NCBI RefSeq assembly: GCF_902459465.1
Contig: NC_047066.1
Location: 9,799,047-9,863,046, forward strand
Direction of reading: 5' to 3'
DNA from: Asterias rubens
Lineage: Eukaryota; Echinodermata; Asteroidea; Forcipulatida; Asteriidae
DNA length: 64,000 nt
Position numbers and translations under genes: made by a program. Positions within the stretch are counted from its first letter, which is position 1. Each line of letters opens with the position of its first letter. The notes under the pieces were generated by a model. The model made no database searches. It was not told where the DNA came from and saw nothing but the letters and a program-made list of their open reading frames with translations. Shown piece by piece: positions 22,862 through 32,649 of the stretch.

Positions 22862-25786
22862 TCATTCTTGATCTTGAAGAAACATATTCTCAGCATCTTG
22901 AAGAACTCCAGATGAATCATGTAACGTCAACTACAGAGGAAGAGACAACAAAAGATTGCATGTAACTGGTTTATCCAGAGAGCTATTATTCAGTCAGGTA
23001 TTCAGCCTCGAACAAAAAATTCAATATAATCATATTATATAGGCCACTCATAGGTAGATGTGATGCGATCAAGCTAAATGAGTCGTTTGTCAAACAAATT
23101 ATTATGGAGAACTGAGCCAAAACAGGCCAGGGGAAAAAATTTAAAATAATTTTTTTTTTTTTTTAAATTTCAATTTAAATGCTAAAAATACATATTTTCA
23201 TAGTTTGGCAAATTCTTTCCTGTGAATAACATCAAAATGGAGCTAATATAATATTGACATTGACTGAAAATGTGCCGATGTATGTTCAATAACCAACACA
23301 ATTTGAAAACCCTTTTCTCTCAGGTTAAATCTCTCTCAGGCATGAAGGAGCAGGAGATGTGAATCAAATGCAAAACAATACACTCACTCCTGTCCCCTCT
23401 GGCCCACCTAGTGACCTAGCTCATAAAAATATAACGGTCTTACCTCAGGTATGGGGTATGTTGTTGGGTCTGGCGCCCCGTCTCTTCCAAAGTCCACTAC
23501 AGTTCCACATTTGGGTATATCGTCCACCCACACCCCTTCATATACCTGTCCTTTATCCAGGTAGAAGAATTTTCCAGGTCCATTCTTCTTGTCCACTTTC
23601 CACGAACCCTCGTACCTGTTCTCATCGGCTGCAAAATGAAACAACGAGAATAATGTTTGTAGTAACCATAAATGGGCTAGATCTTGCCAGGGCCCAATTT
23701 TAAAAACTGTTAAGCAGAGAATACTGCTTAGCAAAGTTCTTACCAGCTGCAAATATGTAAACTTTTCATATGGCATTTTGGCTGGTAATCAGTTTCTGTT
23801 TTATAGAAAGCTTTTTGCTGTTCTTAGCATTTTGTTAAAGCTGCAAATTTGAAAATAGAATTAGCTGTTGCAAACTCCTTACACTTTATGAAAGGCCTTG
23901 GGGTTGAACAAAGACAAATTTACTAGAGTGGGAATTGAACCAACAACCTCCAGATTAGTGTGCCCGCGCAATACCAACTGATGAGCTATCTAGCACTATG
24001 TTGGCGGTCTCCCTACATTATACCTTGAGCATGTGTTGAGATATCAAATAAGAAACAGTAGGACTTTCTCTCTGCTCTTCATCATTATGGTTATTTGACA
24101 CCTCATGAGTAGGCTTTGGGTCATGATCACGGGCATGGCCTTGGGGAAGTGGGTTTCAGGGTGAATGTTTTTGTTACAACTACTGTGCTATTAACTGCTA
24201 AGATAAAAATCACAGCAGTAGAACTGTTGAGTAGAAATCAGACATTTTGGCTAATGGGAACCTAATGGGGCAAACTTGCAAAAAAAACTTCTTTTTTTTA
24301 AATGGAAACTTAAACTGATTCTCTGAGCTTAACACCTCTTGAAATTAACATACCCAATCGAAGCATCCCTTGTCCGCTACGCTGGTCATTGTACCATTCC
24401 CCTTCATAGATGCTACCATCTCCATAGTACATACGACCCCATCCACTCCGCTTATCAGCATACCATTCACCCTCATAGTATTCATCTGCTGAAAAGAAGT
24501 TTGTTCCGTAACCCTGAGAAAAAAAAAAAAAAAAAAATTGTGAGTTTTTTGTTTTCAGTATTTCATTAGACCAATACTCAGAGACACAAATTTCATTGAA
24601 GGTGATTTTTTCAGCAGGACAGTCCATCTTGTTAATTTTTATCGGGGGGGGTTTCTTGAAGACTGTTTGAGGCGACTGTTGCAGCCTCGAAATAACCCAC
24701 GACACCCTCATTAAATGCTGTGGTGCCCTATGCTTTTGCTGAGGTTCCCTTTGCAAAATTACAATACAAATTAAAATTTTCCTCCTAGCTAGAAGTGCCC
24801 CTTACCAGAGGAAAATTGCTGTGCCCCTTCTCTGTTTAGGGTATAAAAAGTGCTTTATTTGTCCATTACCGAAGTACTTCATTAAAAAGTTTCTCAAAAT
24901 ATTGCATCACTTTCCAAAGTAATTTTGTATTGCCGATAATTTTCAGAATCAATATTAAGTGTGTACAGACCCTTTAAAAAGGCAACATGCGGAAAGACAA
25001 TACTATTTTTTATCCTCACATGTTTCTTGTCGTTCTTCCAGCCTCCAGAGTAAACCCTCTTAAAGCCACCCTCACTGGAGGGATAACTAAGGGTACCAAA
25101 GCCATTTCTCTTTCCACACTTCCAATCACCATCATAGATAGCTCCCGTCTTCTTCCACTTTTGTGTTCCTTTCCCTGTAAAAGAAAATCAACAAGAAAAA
25201 TAAGTTTTAAGAACATTTTTTTTTTTTCCAAGAATTTCAGAAAACTCCCACAAGAGAAGCTCCTGTTTTCTTCCACTTTTGTGTTCATTTCCCTGTCAAA
25301 GAAAATCAACAAAAAAATAAGTTTTAAGAACATTTTTTTTTTTTTCCCAAGAATTTCAGAAAACTCCCAAAAGGGGATATAAACACCAAGCTGGCAACAG
25401 CTAATCTCTCTCACACAAACATTGATTTAACGTCTATGACGAAGAATTGCACAAATCAAGAAGTTGTGATTCAAAAATTAGACGAGAAAACTCAATTCTA
25501 GTCATTGTGTTAAATCAGCAGTTATCTTGGTAGGACTCAAACCCACAACCTTGTGAATGCAAGTCCTGCAGCCTTACCACTGGACCACGGTGACCACTGT
25601 TGTAAGAAAGAAAGATACCGGTACTAATTTAAGAGACTCACCATGCTTTTTGTTATCCAGCCATTCTCCTGTGAACTCATCACCATTGACTGAATAAACA
25701 GTGTTTCTTGTGCCTTTCTTCTGAGCTTTGTAATCCCAATCTTTCCATAATGGCTGCTTCTGTCGAGGGACCTTTTTGTACGGCAT
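22862..25786 (-). CDS. MORN3: MORN repeat-containing protein 3, five exons
   Basis: Minus-strand exons: 25786-25642, 25174-25020, 24513-24354, 23628-23444, 22930-22862; all GT-AG with consistent phase, 237 residues against 240 in human MORN3. The order of features matches the vertebrate protein: an N-terminal 'PLWKDWDYKAQKKGTRNTVY', then MORN repeats such as 'YEGEWYADKRSGWGRMYYG', 'YEGEWYNDQRSGQGMLRL' and 'YEGSWKVDKKNGPGKFFYL', then 'KCGTVVDFGRDGAPDPTTYP' and a short C-terminal exon 'DSSGVLQDAENMF'. Family knowledge: MORN3 is testis- and cilia-associated in vertebrates, and MORN repeats are linked to membranes and scaffolds. The ~118 bp containing the exon 2 acceptor is tandemly duplicated upstream (gene orientation). 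A non-coding 5' exon is likely near 26670-26760, with an acceptor at about 25815. Confidence 0.95.
23928..24000 (-). repeat. tRNA-derived SINE head in MORN3 intron 3
   Basis: The minus strand reads a box A 'TAGCTCATCAGTTGGTATTG' and box B 'GGTTCAATTCCC', a normal tRNA-like spacing. There is no intact acceptor stem, so it is called a SINE and not a gene. Confidence 0.6.
25139..25372 (-). repeat. ~118-bp tandem duplication including the MORN3 exon 2 acceptor
   Basis: 'cttccacttttgtgttc' followed by 'aagaaaatcaac' and 'aataagttttaagaacatt' occurs twice, at ~25152 and ~25270. The gene-proximal copy (25174 boundary) continues the MORN frame. The other copy carries an acceptor-like '...gacag' followed by 35 exon-like bases and then runs into intron. 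Confidence 0.85.
25525..25595 (-). repeat. tRNA-derived SINE head in MORN3 intron 1
   Basis: The minus strand shows a box A 'GTGGTCCAGTGGTAAGGCTG' and box B 'GGGTTTGAGTCC'. The body with 'accaagctggcaacag' near 25387 matches the SINE at 14860. Confidence 0.65.
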
Positions 25787-25939
25787 TTTATATTACACTT
25801 ACAGGTCTGCTGATAAAAACAAATGAAAAGATTAAGATGCATGTGTTTTTCATTAACTTAAGTTAAATGTAGGCCTGTTGTCAATACCAATTTGTTTTTT
25901 ATTTAGGGGGTAGAGTAAGTGGCCTATACAAATAAAACA

Positions 25940-26097
25940 GGGGTGGATTTCACAAAGAGTTAGGACTAGTCTTATCTCAAGTTAGGACCAGTTACTCGTC
26001 CTAACTTAGGACTATCCATGCAATTTTTATATCTCCTAGGACTAGTCCTAAGTAAGTTAGGACTAGTCCTAACTCTTTGTGAAATCGACCCCTGGTC
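25940..26097. mobile_element. Palindromic family C MITE
   Basis: Runs from 'caggggtggatttcacaaag' to 'ctttgtgaaatcgacccctg', with the self-complementary core 'ttaggactagtcctaa'-type steps repeated. It can form a long hairpin. It lies upstream of the MORN3 start codon, probably in the 5' UTR intron. Confidence 0.8.
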
Positions 26098-26659
26098 TGC
26101 TAAGTAAGGAGTCGGACAAGGTTTAACATGTTTAACATTAAAAATGAACAAGTATTCACAACCCAATTATTACCGTTGTCACCATTTCAACCTTTATATA
26201 TTAACATAGTTGCGATAACGTAACCCTCCTCCCGACGGCCGGCAGCTAACTAACATGATTTATTAAATATAGTTAAAACAGATAATTATTAATTATTGAC
26301 TAGCAGGCAAAGAAACTATAACTAGGACTAGGCCTATTTAGATAGTTAGTATAAATATAAGAATTTATTTAAAATTATAAAATTACTGTAAAAATCGTCT
26401 TTCAATTCAAAAGATATTCATTTGAAAAGTTGTTTTTTGATTATATAGCCTAAACATAATGATTTGGTTTACTCATGGTTTAGGCCTACTACTAAAAAAA
26501 GTAAAACAATAAAAATGTTGACAATCGTGCAAAACAAAATCAATCAAGGCCAAGGGAAGTTTTGTCTTCTGTTTTTAGTCCGAAAACAATAAATTAATCT
26601 GCCTTAAAGGAAAGTAAACAAGCTATATAACTAAAAAATGTTTTAATTAATATACATTA

Positions 26660-26945
26660 TTCCTTACTTTGTTTTGTTCTTTATGCACCTTCCTTCCTTT
26701 CTTGCTTTCCCCGTCATTCGTCAACATCCAAAAAAAGCGAGTCCAGTCAGAAATTGATTTCGTATACAATGACCATGGTAACTATTACAGTCTTCTGCTA
26801 GACGTCGATGTAACAGTGTAAGACCATCACAAAATTCTCAAAGAGCCAGACTATTTTATACAATTTTGATAGCGCCCTCTATTGGTCCAATTTAGTTCTG
26901 TCTATAAAATCATTCAAGGGTCGTTGTCGGCGCAGATTGTGGTGA
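26660..26945. promoter_or_regulatory. Divergent promoter region between MORN3 and MUL1
   Basis: On the plus side TATAAAA at 26903-26909 is followed by a candidate non-coding exon that ends in a good donor (GTGAGT) at 26942. This fits the acceptor at 28543-28544 just before the MUL1 start codon. On the minus side a donor-like AAA|GTAAGG lies near 26667, suitable for a MORN3 5' exon. Start sites would be roughly 150-250 bp apart. Inferred from motifs only. Confidence 0.45.
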
Positions 26946-26999
26946 GTAAAACATCAAAAACTGTCGTGGAATACGTTCATAAAAATGTCAATGTTATGT

Positions 27000-27930
27000 T
27001 ACTGTTCCAATTAGTGTAATATGTATAACATTCAGAGATTACTACTTCTTCAAGCGAAGTTAAGTAATTGTCATTTTCTGGGGACTGGGGCAGGCTAAAC
27101 TGCTATTAAAATTATAAATAAAAATAAAATTACATTAAAACACATTGCCTTCTGAACTGCTGAATCTGTGAATTATGAATTATTATGCAACAGCAAATCG
27201 ACAGCAGAGGAGCGCACTATGGTCCAATCGAATGTCAGACAACTTTCACATTCAGACGAGTGAATTTTATATCATAAGACAACTCAACAGAAATGATAGA
27301 TGGCCTGGTGGTGTTTCCTCTTGACTGCCTAGCCTCTGAACTGACGACTGACCTTGCAACAGAATCGCAAGACACCACCACTCACCAGCATGACCAGCAA
27401 GCGTGCATGCAGCTGATTGCAGACGGGGCCTCGGCACAGGGGCCAACTGTGGACCATCGTACAGCACTGTACTGGCACGGTCGGGCATCTGCTGGGGTGC
27501 GGGGTAGGGATGAGTCCGAGTGACAAGGGTGCTTGAATATCTGTGCAACCCTGCCATCTTTGCGTGAGAGGCGATTCACACAATCTCCGGGGGACAGATT
27601 CCCGTCTGCCAGCAATTTGGCTTAGTCTTACTAGCTAGAGGCATTTGACTCAGTCAAATAATATGCACAAGTATCTTGAAAAAAAGGTCACACTTTCTCT
27701 ACAATTAATATGCAGGCATGCAGCTACCCTCAAACCAGTTGCCTCCGACCAAAATGGGTGCACCCACAGATTGCTCATCATTAATCACATCAACAATCTG
27801 GATAACGGTCTGAAGTCAACTCAGTCTGAGTCAAACTCATTGACTTCAGACCTAGGTGACCATGAACCGGCAACCTTATACACTTAATAATAATGGCTTG
27901 TCATAGTACTGTACAGGCCGTGCTCTTTTG
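27000..27930. other. Probable MUL1 5' UTR intron, with a GC-richer island at 27290-27620
   Basis: The island is open in several frames (up to 96 codons on the minus strand) but shows no recognised domain, splice sites or homology. It may be an old repeat or an unannotated exon; I cannot decide. Confidence 0.4.
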
Positions 27931-27937
27931 CTTTTTG

Positions 27938-28323
27938 TTAAAGGCAGTGGACACTATTGGTAATTGTCAAAGACTAGCCTTCACAGTTGGTGTATCTCAA
28001 CATATGCAGAAAATAACAAACCTGTGAAAGTTTGAGCTCATTTGGTCATCGAACTTGCAAGATAATAATGAAAGAAAAAACACCCCTGTCACACGAAGTT
28101 GTGTGCATTTAGATGGTTGATTTCGAGAGGTCAAGTTCTAAATCTGAGGTCTCGAAATCAAATTTGTGGAAAACTACTTCTTTCTCGAAAACTATGGCAC
28201 TTCAGAGGGAGCCGTTTCTCACAATGTTTTATACCATCAACCTCTCCCCATTACTCGTTACTAAGTAAGGTTTTATGCTAATAACTATTTTGAGTAATTA
28301 CCAATAGTGTCCACTGCCTTTAA
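27938..28323. mobile_element. Family A MITE, full copy
   Basis: Bounded by TTAA on both sides. The left end is TTAAAGGCAGTGGACAC and the right end GTCCACTGCCTTTAA, a perfect terminal inverted repeat. The inner inverted words 'gatttcgagaggtca...gaggtctcgaaatc' mark the family. It is non-coding. Confidence 0.85.
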
Positions 28324-28567
28324 GTGGCCAACAGGGCTTATAAACTCTGGGTTTAACTTGCCCCATAACAAGTTGCATAGTTGCCCAGTTTTAAGTAGCT
28401 CACAGGGTAAGTTGAGAAGTGATGTTTACTAGCCCGTAGCAGTTTTGACTAGAAAATGTACGACGGGCTAGTGTTAAGGGCGAGCACTACTACTGTTGTA
28501 CCAAACAACTCTCTGATTAAAAATTGATTGATTTTCTTTTTTAGCTAGACTTGCTAGGAGACTCAAG

Positions 28568-30472
28568 ATGGAGAATCTAGAAGTAGTAGTACTTGCAGGC
28601 AGCTCAGCCATTACTGGGATTATTGGCTACTACTTATGGAAGGAAGCAAAGTATCTCGGCCATGTCAAGGTATTAAAGATAAGGGCAGGAATCATCTAGT
28701 CACAAATGTTGAGCGCTTAGTGGAAACACTTGCAAGTTTTGAAACAAGCAACTGCGACAGAAAAACTTGGCGGAATTTTATTTCTGAACATGGTGAAAGG
28801 GCAACTGGCCATTTTTATTTTGCAAAGGACACTTCCATTGGAAAATCTTAAAGTTAGTGAGAAACTTTTGAAGGGCATCGAGGCCAAGACCAGGGCAACA
28901 GGGGGCGAGCCCATGGCATCCGTGGCCAGTGTGTTATTCCAGATATAAGCAAATTAAGAGGTTCTTTTTTTCTCTTTTTTTTCTCAAAAAATAATGTAAA
29001 TACTTGCATATTATTTTAGTGAATTTTTTTTTTAAAGAGAACAACTTGATGGTTTTTTTTTTTTTTTTTTTTTTTCAGGATGCACCTCGTCTTACCATAG
29101 ATCGTAACTTCAAAGCCATCGTTGATGAAGCCCCAAAGCACACAATACCGTACGCAGTCGTTGAGGGCAGTGTTGCCGCACTAGGTACACCACTCAAGAG
29201 TGAAAACGCATCAGGTCTTCTTGGGGTGATTCAGACATTAATCTGTAGAGAACATAAAACTTACTGGAGTGGTAGCACTCGGTTGTGGTGAGTATTCATT
29301 ATGATGATGCCAAATTTGCAAAAAATAGTCAATGGCCTGACATTTGACCCTAGCAGTGTCTAGTCTTTCTTGAAGGCTAAATGACAACACAGCACATACA
29401 AAAATGTTTGGCCATTACCTATTTTTGCGCTTAATACCATACCTTTTGGTTGGTAACCAGTTTGCAACACCAATTCTACTTTCTTGTTCATGCCAAATTT
29501 GCGTAAATTGTATTCATTTGATAATTTATTTAAATTGTTCTTTGACAGTAAGCAAAAGGCAATTTGTGCAATTTCTTCAAGACTAATTATTTCTTTGAAC
29601 ATTTCATTGAACCCAAGCAAACAATCTGGATGTTTTATCCATGAGAAGAAGATCAAATTTATTGTTTGAATCGATGGGTTGAAGTTGCAAATGCACAGGG
29701 TACTTAAATCAACTTCTAAAATTGTTTTTCCGCCATAATTATCTCTTACAGGCATGACACCACACGGCTGATCAGAAACATATCCCACACGGTGCCATTT
29801 GAACTACGGGGCAACAAGGCAAGTGTAAAGGTCGATGACCCCCTCTCAGCCGTCGGACTTGAAATTCCCATCGTCCACGACTCCTTTGAGCCCTCCTCTA
29901 CATCTCTGGGTGAACACATTGTCAGCTGGGCCAGCGGGGAAAAAACAAAAGGCTTCCAAACAATGGAGAGAATGCTCTCGGAGGGGACGGTTCTTACGGG
30001 TGTCGGAATGATCTCAACATCAACTGGTACCTTGATGCTTGGTCCCCCTGCTACCTCGGATAGACTCTACATCCTAGGAAGGACTGGCTTTAGCGGTGTT
30101 GTAAGAGACTTACAGTCCAAGTTGAACCAGCTCAGGTTTATGCTGTATGTTAGCGGGTCTATCACGGCGTTGCTGTCTGCCTTGTGGGCGTACAGGTGGT
30201 ACAAGCAGTACTGCGAGAAGGTTGCTCACGAAATGCAAGTGGAGAGAGTGCTTCAGAACCGGGCCCAGGACGATAACGAAGGGACCAATATCGATCAAGA
30301 GATCAATGAAGACAACACGTGCACGATTTGTCTAACCAATCGGAGGGATGTGGTGCTGCTGGAATGCGGGCACATCTGCACGTGTGCGCGGTGTGCGAGA
30401 TTACTACAACCTCCACAGTGCCCAATATGTAGGCAACGTGTCAAACGTGTTGTACCACTTTTTAATGCGTAG
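28568..30472 (+). CDS. MUL1: Mitochondrial E3 ubiquitin/SUMO ligase MUL1 (MAPL/MULAN)
   Basis: Exons 28568-28669, 29079-29287 and 29752-30472 join in phase to 343 residues (human 352). Order: an N-terminal membrane segment at about residues 5-25; a BAM/GIDE domain with 'IPYAVVEGSV', 'HTVPFEL' and 'LTGVG'; a second membrane segment at about 232-251; and a C-terminal C3HC4 RING (Cys294, Cys297, Cys309, His311, and Cys327, Cys330 in 'CPICR') ending 'VVPLFNA'. Family knowledge: it sits in the outer mitochondrial membrane with the RING in the cytosol, and acts in mitochondrial dynamics, mitophagy and innate signalling. All visible RING ligands are present, so the enzyme should be active. A 5' UTR intron is likely, since an acceptor precedes the ATG by 23 bp. 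Confidence 0.96.
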
Positions 30473-30785
30473 CATTCTTAGAAACAATTGTGTGAACAAA
30501 AATCAGTTTTAAAAATCGATTTGGTTGTAATTAGACGATAGGAAAAAGTTGTGGGTGTAAAAGACATCATTGGATACCGGTATACCATTTTATCATGTCT
30601 GTTATAAAGGCAAAGTATATTGGTTTTTTGAACCGCGTTGGATTGTTTTAATCAAATGTATAAAATCAAACTAACATGTGCAAATTTCATTTCAAAAGGT
30701 GGACACGCTTTTGAAATATTGCTGAAATTCAGAAATTCAGAAATTCAGTCCATGCAGGAAGGTTAATCCGTAAACGGAATACACT

Positions 30786-30831
30786 ATCTGAGCATGGAGC
30801 AATAAACTAGTTTATTGCTCCATGATCTGAG
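30786..30831. mobile_element. 32-bp perfect palindrome with 7-bp target-site duplication
   Basis: 30793-30824 is a perfect palindrome of half-site CATGGAGCAATAAACT. Directly outside lies ATCTGAG on both sides (30786-30792 and 30825-30831). It is the intact member of the three-copy family that also includes 7071 and 51535. It lies downstream of the MUL1 stop codon and contains AATAAA, so it could also serve as a poly(A) signal in either orientation. Confidence 0.8.
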
Positions 30832-31330
30832 TAACTTTACTCCCAGTACGCTTCTAAGATTCAAACTTTTTGGGCATAAAAACGGATATCTTTTTACATA
30901 ACCGCATAACTTTGAAGTGAATGTTTTCTCAAAATGCTTTAAACCACCGTAAGCTGCAGTAGGCTTCTAACCCCAAAATTGTAATGCCATTTATTAAGAG
31001 TGATTACCAAATGTATACCTTCACTTAACAATGTTTTTAAAGCAAAAAATTGTGAATTTGCAGCAACACCAAAACAATAAGAATTTTTACTGTAGGATGT
31101 AATGGTTTTGATTAATATACATGCTTTAACCATGTTATATGAAACATTATCATGTTAACAAAATAGCGACCGAGCCTGGACTTAATGAAGTCATGATTTG
31201 TACACGGCCCAGTGGAAGAAAACCATAATAAATCTTGTATTTTATAGAGATTGCACCGTCTGGTATTTAGCAACTTTTGGTTGAAGAAAGGGTGCACAAT
31301 CTCAAAATTTCTTCTTTTTCTATTTAATTA

Positions 31331-31618
31331 TTAAAGGCAGTGGACACTATTGGTAATTACTCAAAATAATGATTAGCATAAAACCTTTCTTGGTGACGAG
31401 TAATGGGGAGAGGTTGATGGTATAAAACATTGTGAGAAATGGCTCCCTCTGAAGTGCCATAGTTTTCGAGAAAGAAGTGATTTTCCGCGAATTTGATTTC
31501 AAGACCTCAGATTTAGAACTTGAGGTCTCGAAATCAACCATCTATAAAACACACGCAACTTCGTGTAATAAGGGTGTTTTGTTCTTTCATTATTATCTCG
31601 CAAGTTCGATGACCGATT
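31331..31618. mobile_element. Family A MITE, truncated by a family C element
   Basis: Starts TTAAAGGCAGTGGACAC and follows the family as far as 'gcaagttcgatgaccgat', where the family C palindrome 'tgatttcacaaagagtta' takes over. The terminal ~90 bp are missing. Confidence 0.8.
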
Positions 31619-31835
31619 GATTTCACAAAGAGTTACGACAAGTCCTAGGAGATATGAAAATATCCAGGCTTAGTTCTTTGTGAAATCCACTCCTGGGGTC
31701 GATTTCACAAAGAGTTAGGACTAGTCCTAGGAGATATTAAAAACGTATTGCTAGTCCTCAGTAAGTTAGGACGAGTAACTAGTTCTAAGTTAAAATAAGA
31801 CTAGTCTTAATTCTTTGTGAAATCCACCCCAGGAT
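31612..31835. mobile_element. Two adjacent palindromic family C MITE copies
   Basis: The first is ~31616-31695 and the second ~31696-31835. Each runs from 'gatttcacaaagagtta' to 'ctttgtgaaatccac'. The second holds the longer core with 'gactagtcctaggagat' and 'taagttaggacgag'. Confidence 0.75.
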
Positions 31836-32015
31836 CTGTAAGTTTTAAAAGTTGATTGTTGTGCTTGGGATGACTATTGGAGAACACTAAGTTAGAATTA
31901 TATCTATGCATGGTTTACTTTATACTGGATTTTCCCCGATTAGAATAGCATGACAAAAAAAGTTCCCACCCTGTTCTTTGAGACATTTTTGATTGTGTTG
32001 CACTATTGTGCGTTC

Positions 32016-32076
32016 TGCTGGGATGTGTTCACCATTGAAATGTGTTCAGCATTGCAATGGTGAACACATCTCAGCA
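32016..32076. repeat. 61-bp hairpin
   Basis: Arm 'tgctgggatgtgttcaccat' pairs with 'atggtgaacacatctcagca' with two mismatches, leaving a loop of about 20 bases. Confidence 0.7.
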
Positions 32077-32219
32077 ATATAGTAGTGTCGTATTTTTTAT
32101 GTCATTATGAATTCAAAACCACAGTTGGATGATATTAAATGATCAGCATTCTCTGATATAAAATCACTGATTCAACATGGAAATACCTTGCTACTTTTCA
32201 GTGTTTTTTGTATTTCTGT

Positions 32220-32606
32220 TTAAAGGCAGTGGACACTATTGGTAATTACTGAAAATAATTATTAGCACGAAACCTTACTTGGTAACAAGTAATGGGGAGA
32301 GGTTGGTAGTATAAAACATTGTGAGAAACGGCTCCCTCTGAAGTGGAGTAGTTTTCGAGAAAGAAGTAATTTTCCACGAATTTGATATGAGACCTCAAGT
32401 TTAGAACTTGAGGTCTCGAAATCAACCATCTAAAACGCACACAACTTCATGGTGACAAAGGTGTTTTTTCTTTCAATTTTATCTCGCAACTTCGACGACC
32501 AATTGAGCTCAAATTTTCACAGGTTTGTTATTTCATGCACATGTTGAGATACACCAAGTGAAAAGACTGGTCTTTGACAATAACCAATAGTGTCCACTGC
32601 CTTTAA
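32220..32606. mobile_element. Family A MITE, full copy
   Basis: TTAA lies at both edges with the terminal inverted repeat AAAGGCAGTGGACAC. It contains all family words in order. It lies 0.9 kb from the truncated copy at 31331 and in the same orientation. Confidence 0.88.
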
Positions 32607-32649
32607 ATCTGAAATGAATGAATAAAATAGAGGCTCATAAAAAAGAACA

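Noticed and set aside
27267-27615. Overlapping open frames on both strands in the GC-richer island
   Set aside because: GC-rich sequence opens frames by chance. No splice sites or motifs favour one.
28636-28948. Overlapping open frames between MUL1 exons 1 and 2
   Set aside because: The MUL1 protein is complete and collinear when exon 28669 is joined to 29079. This stretch matches no part of the family.
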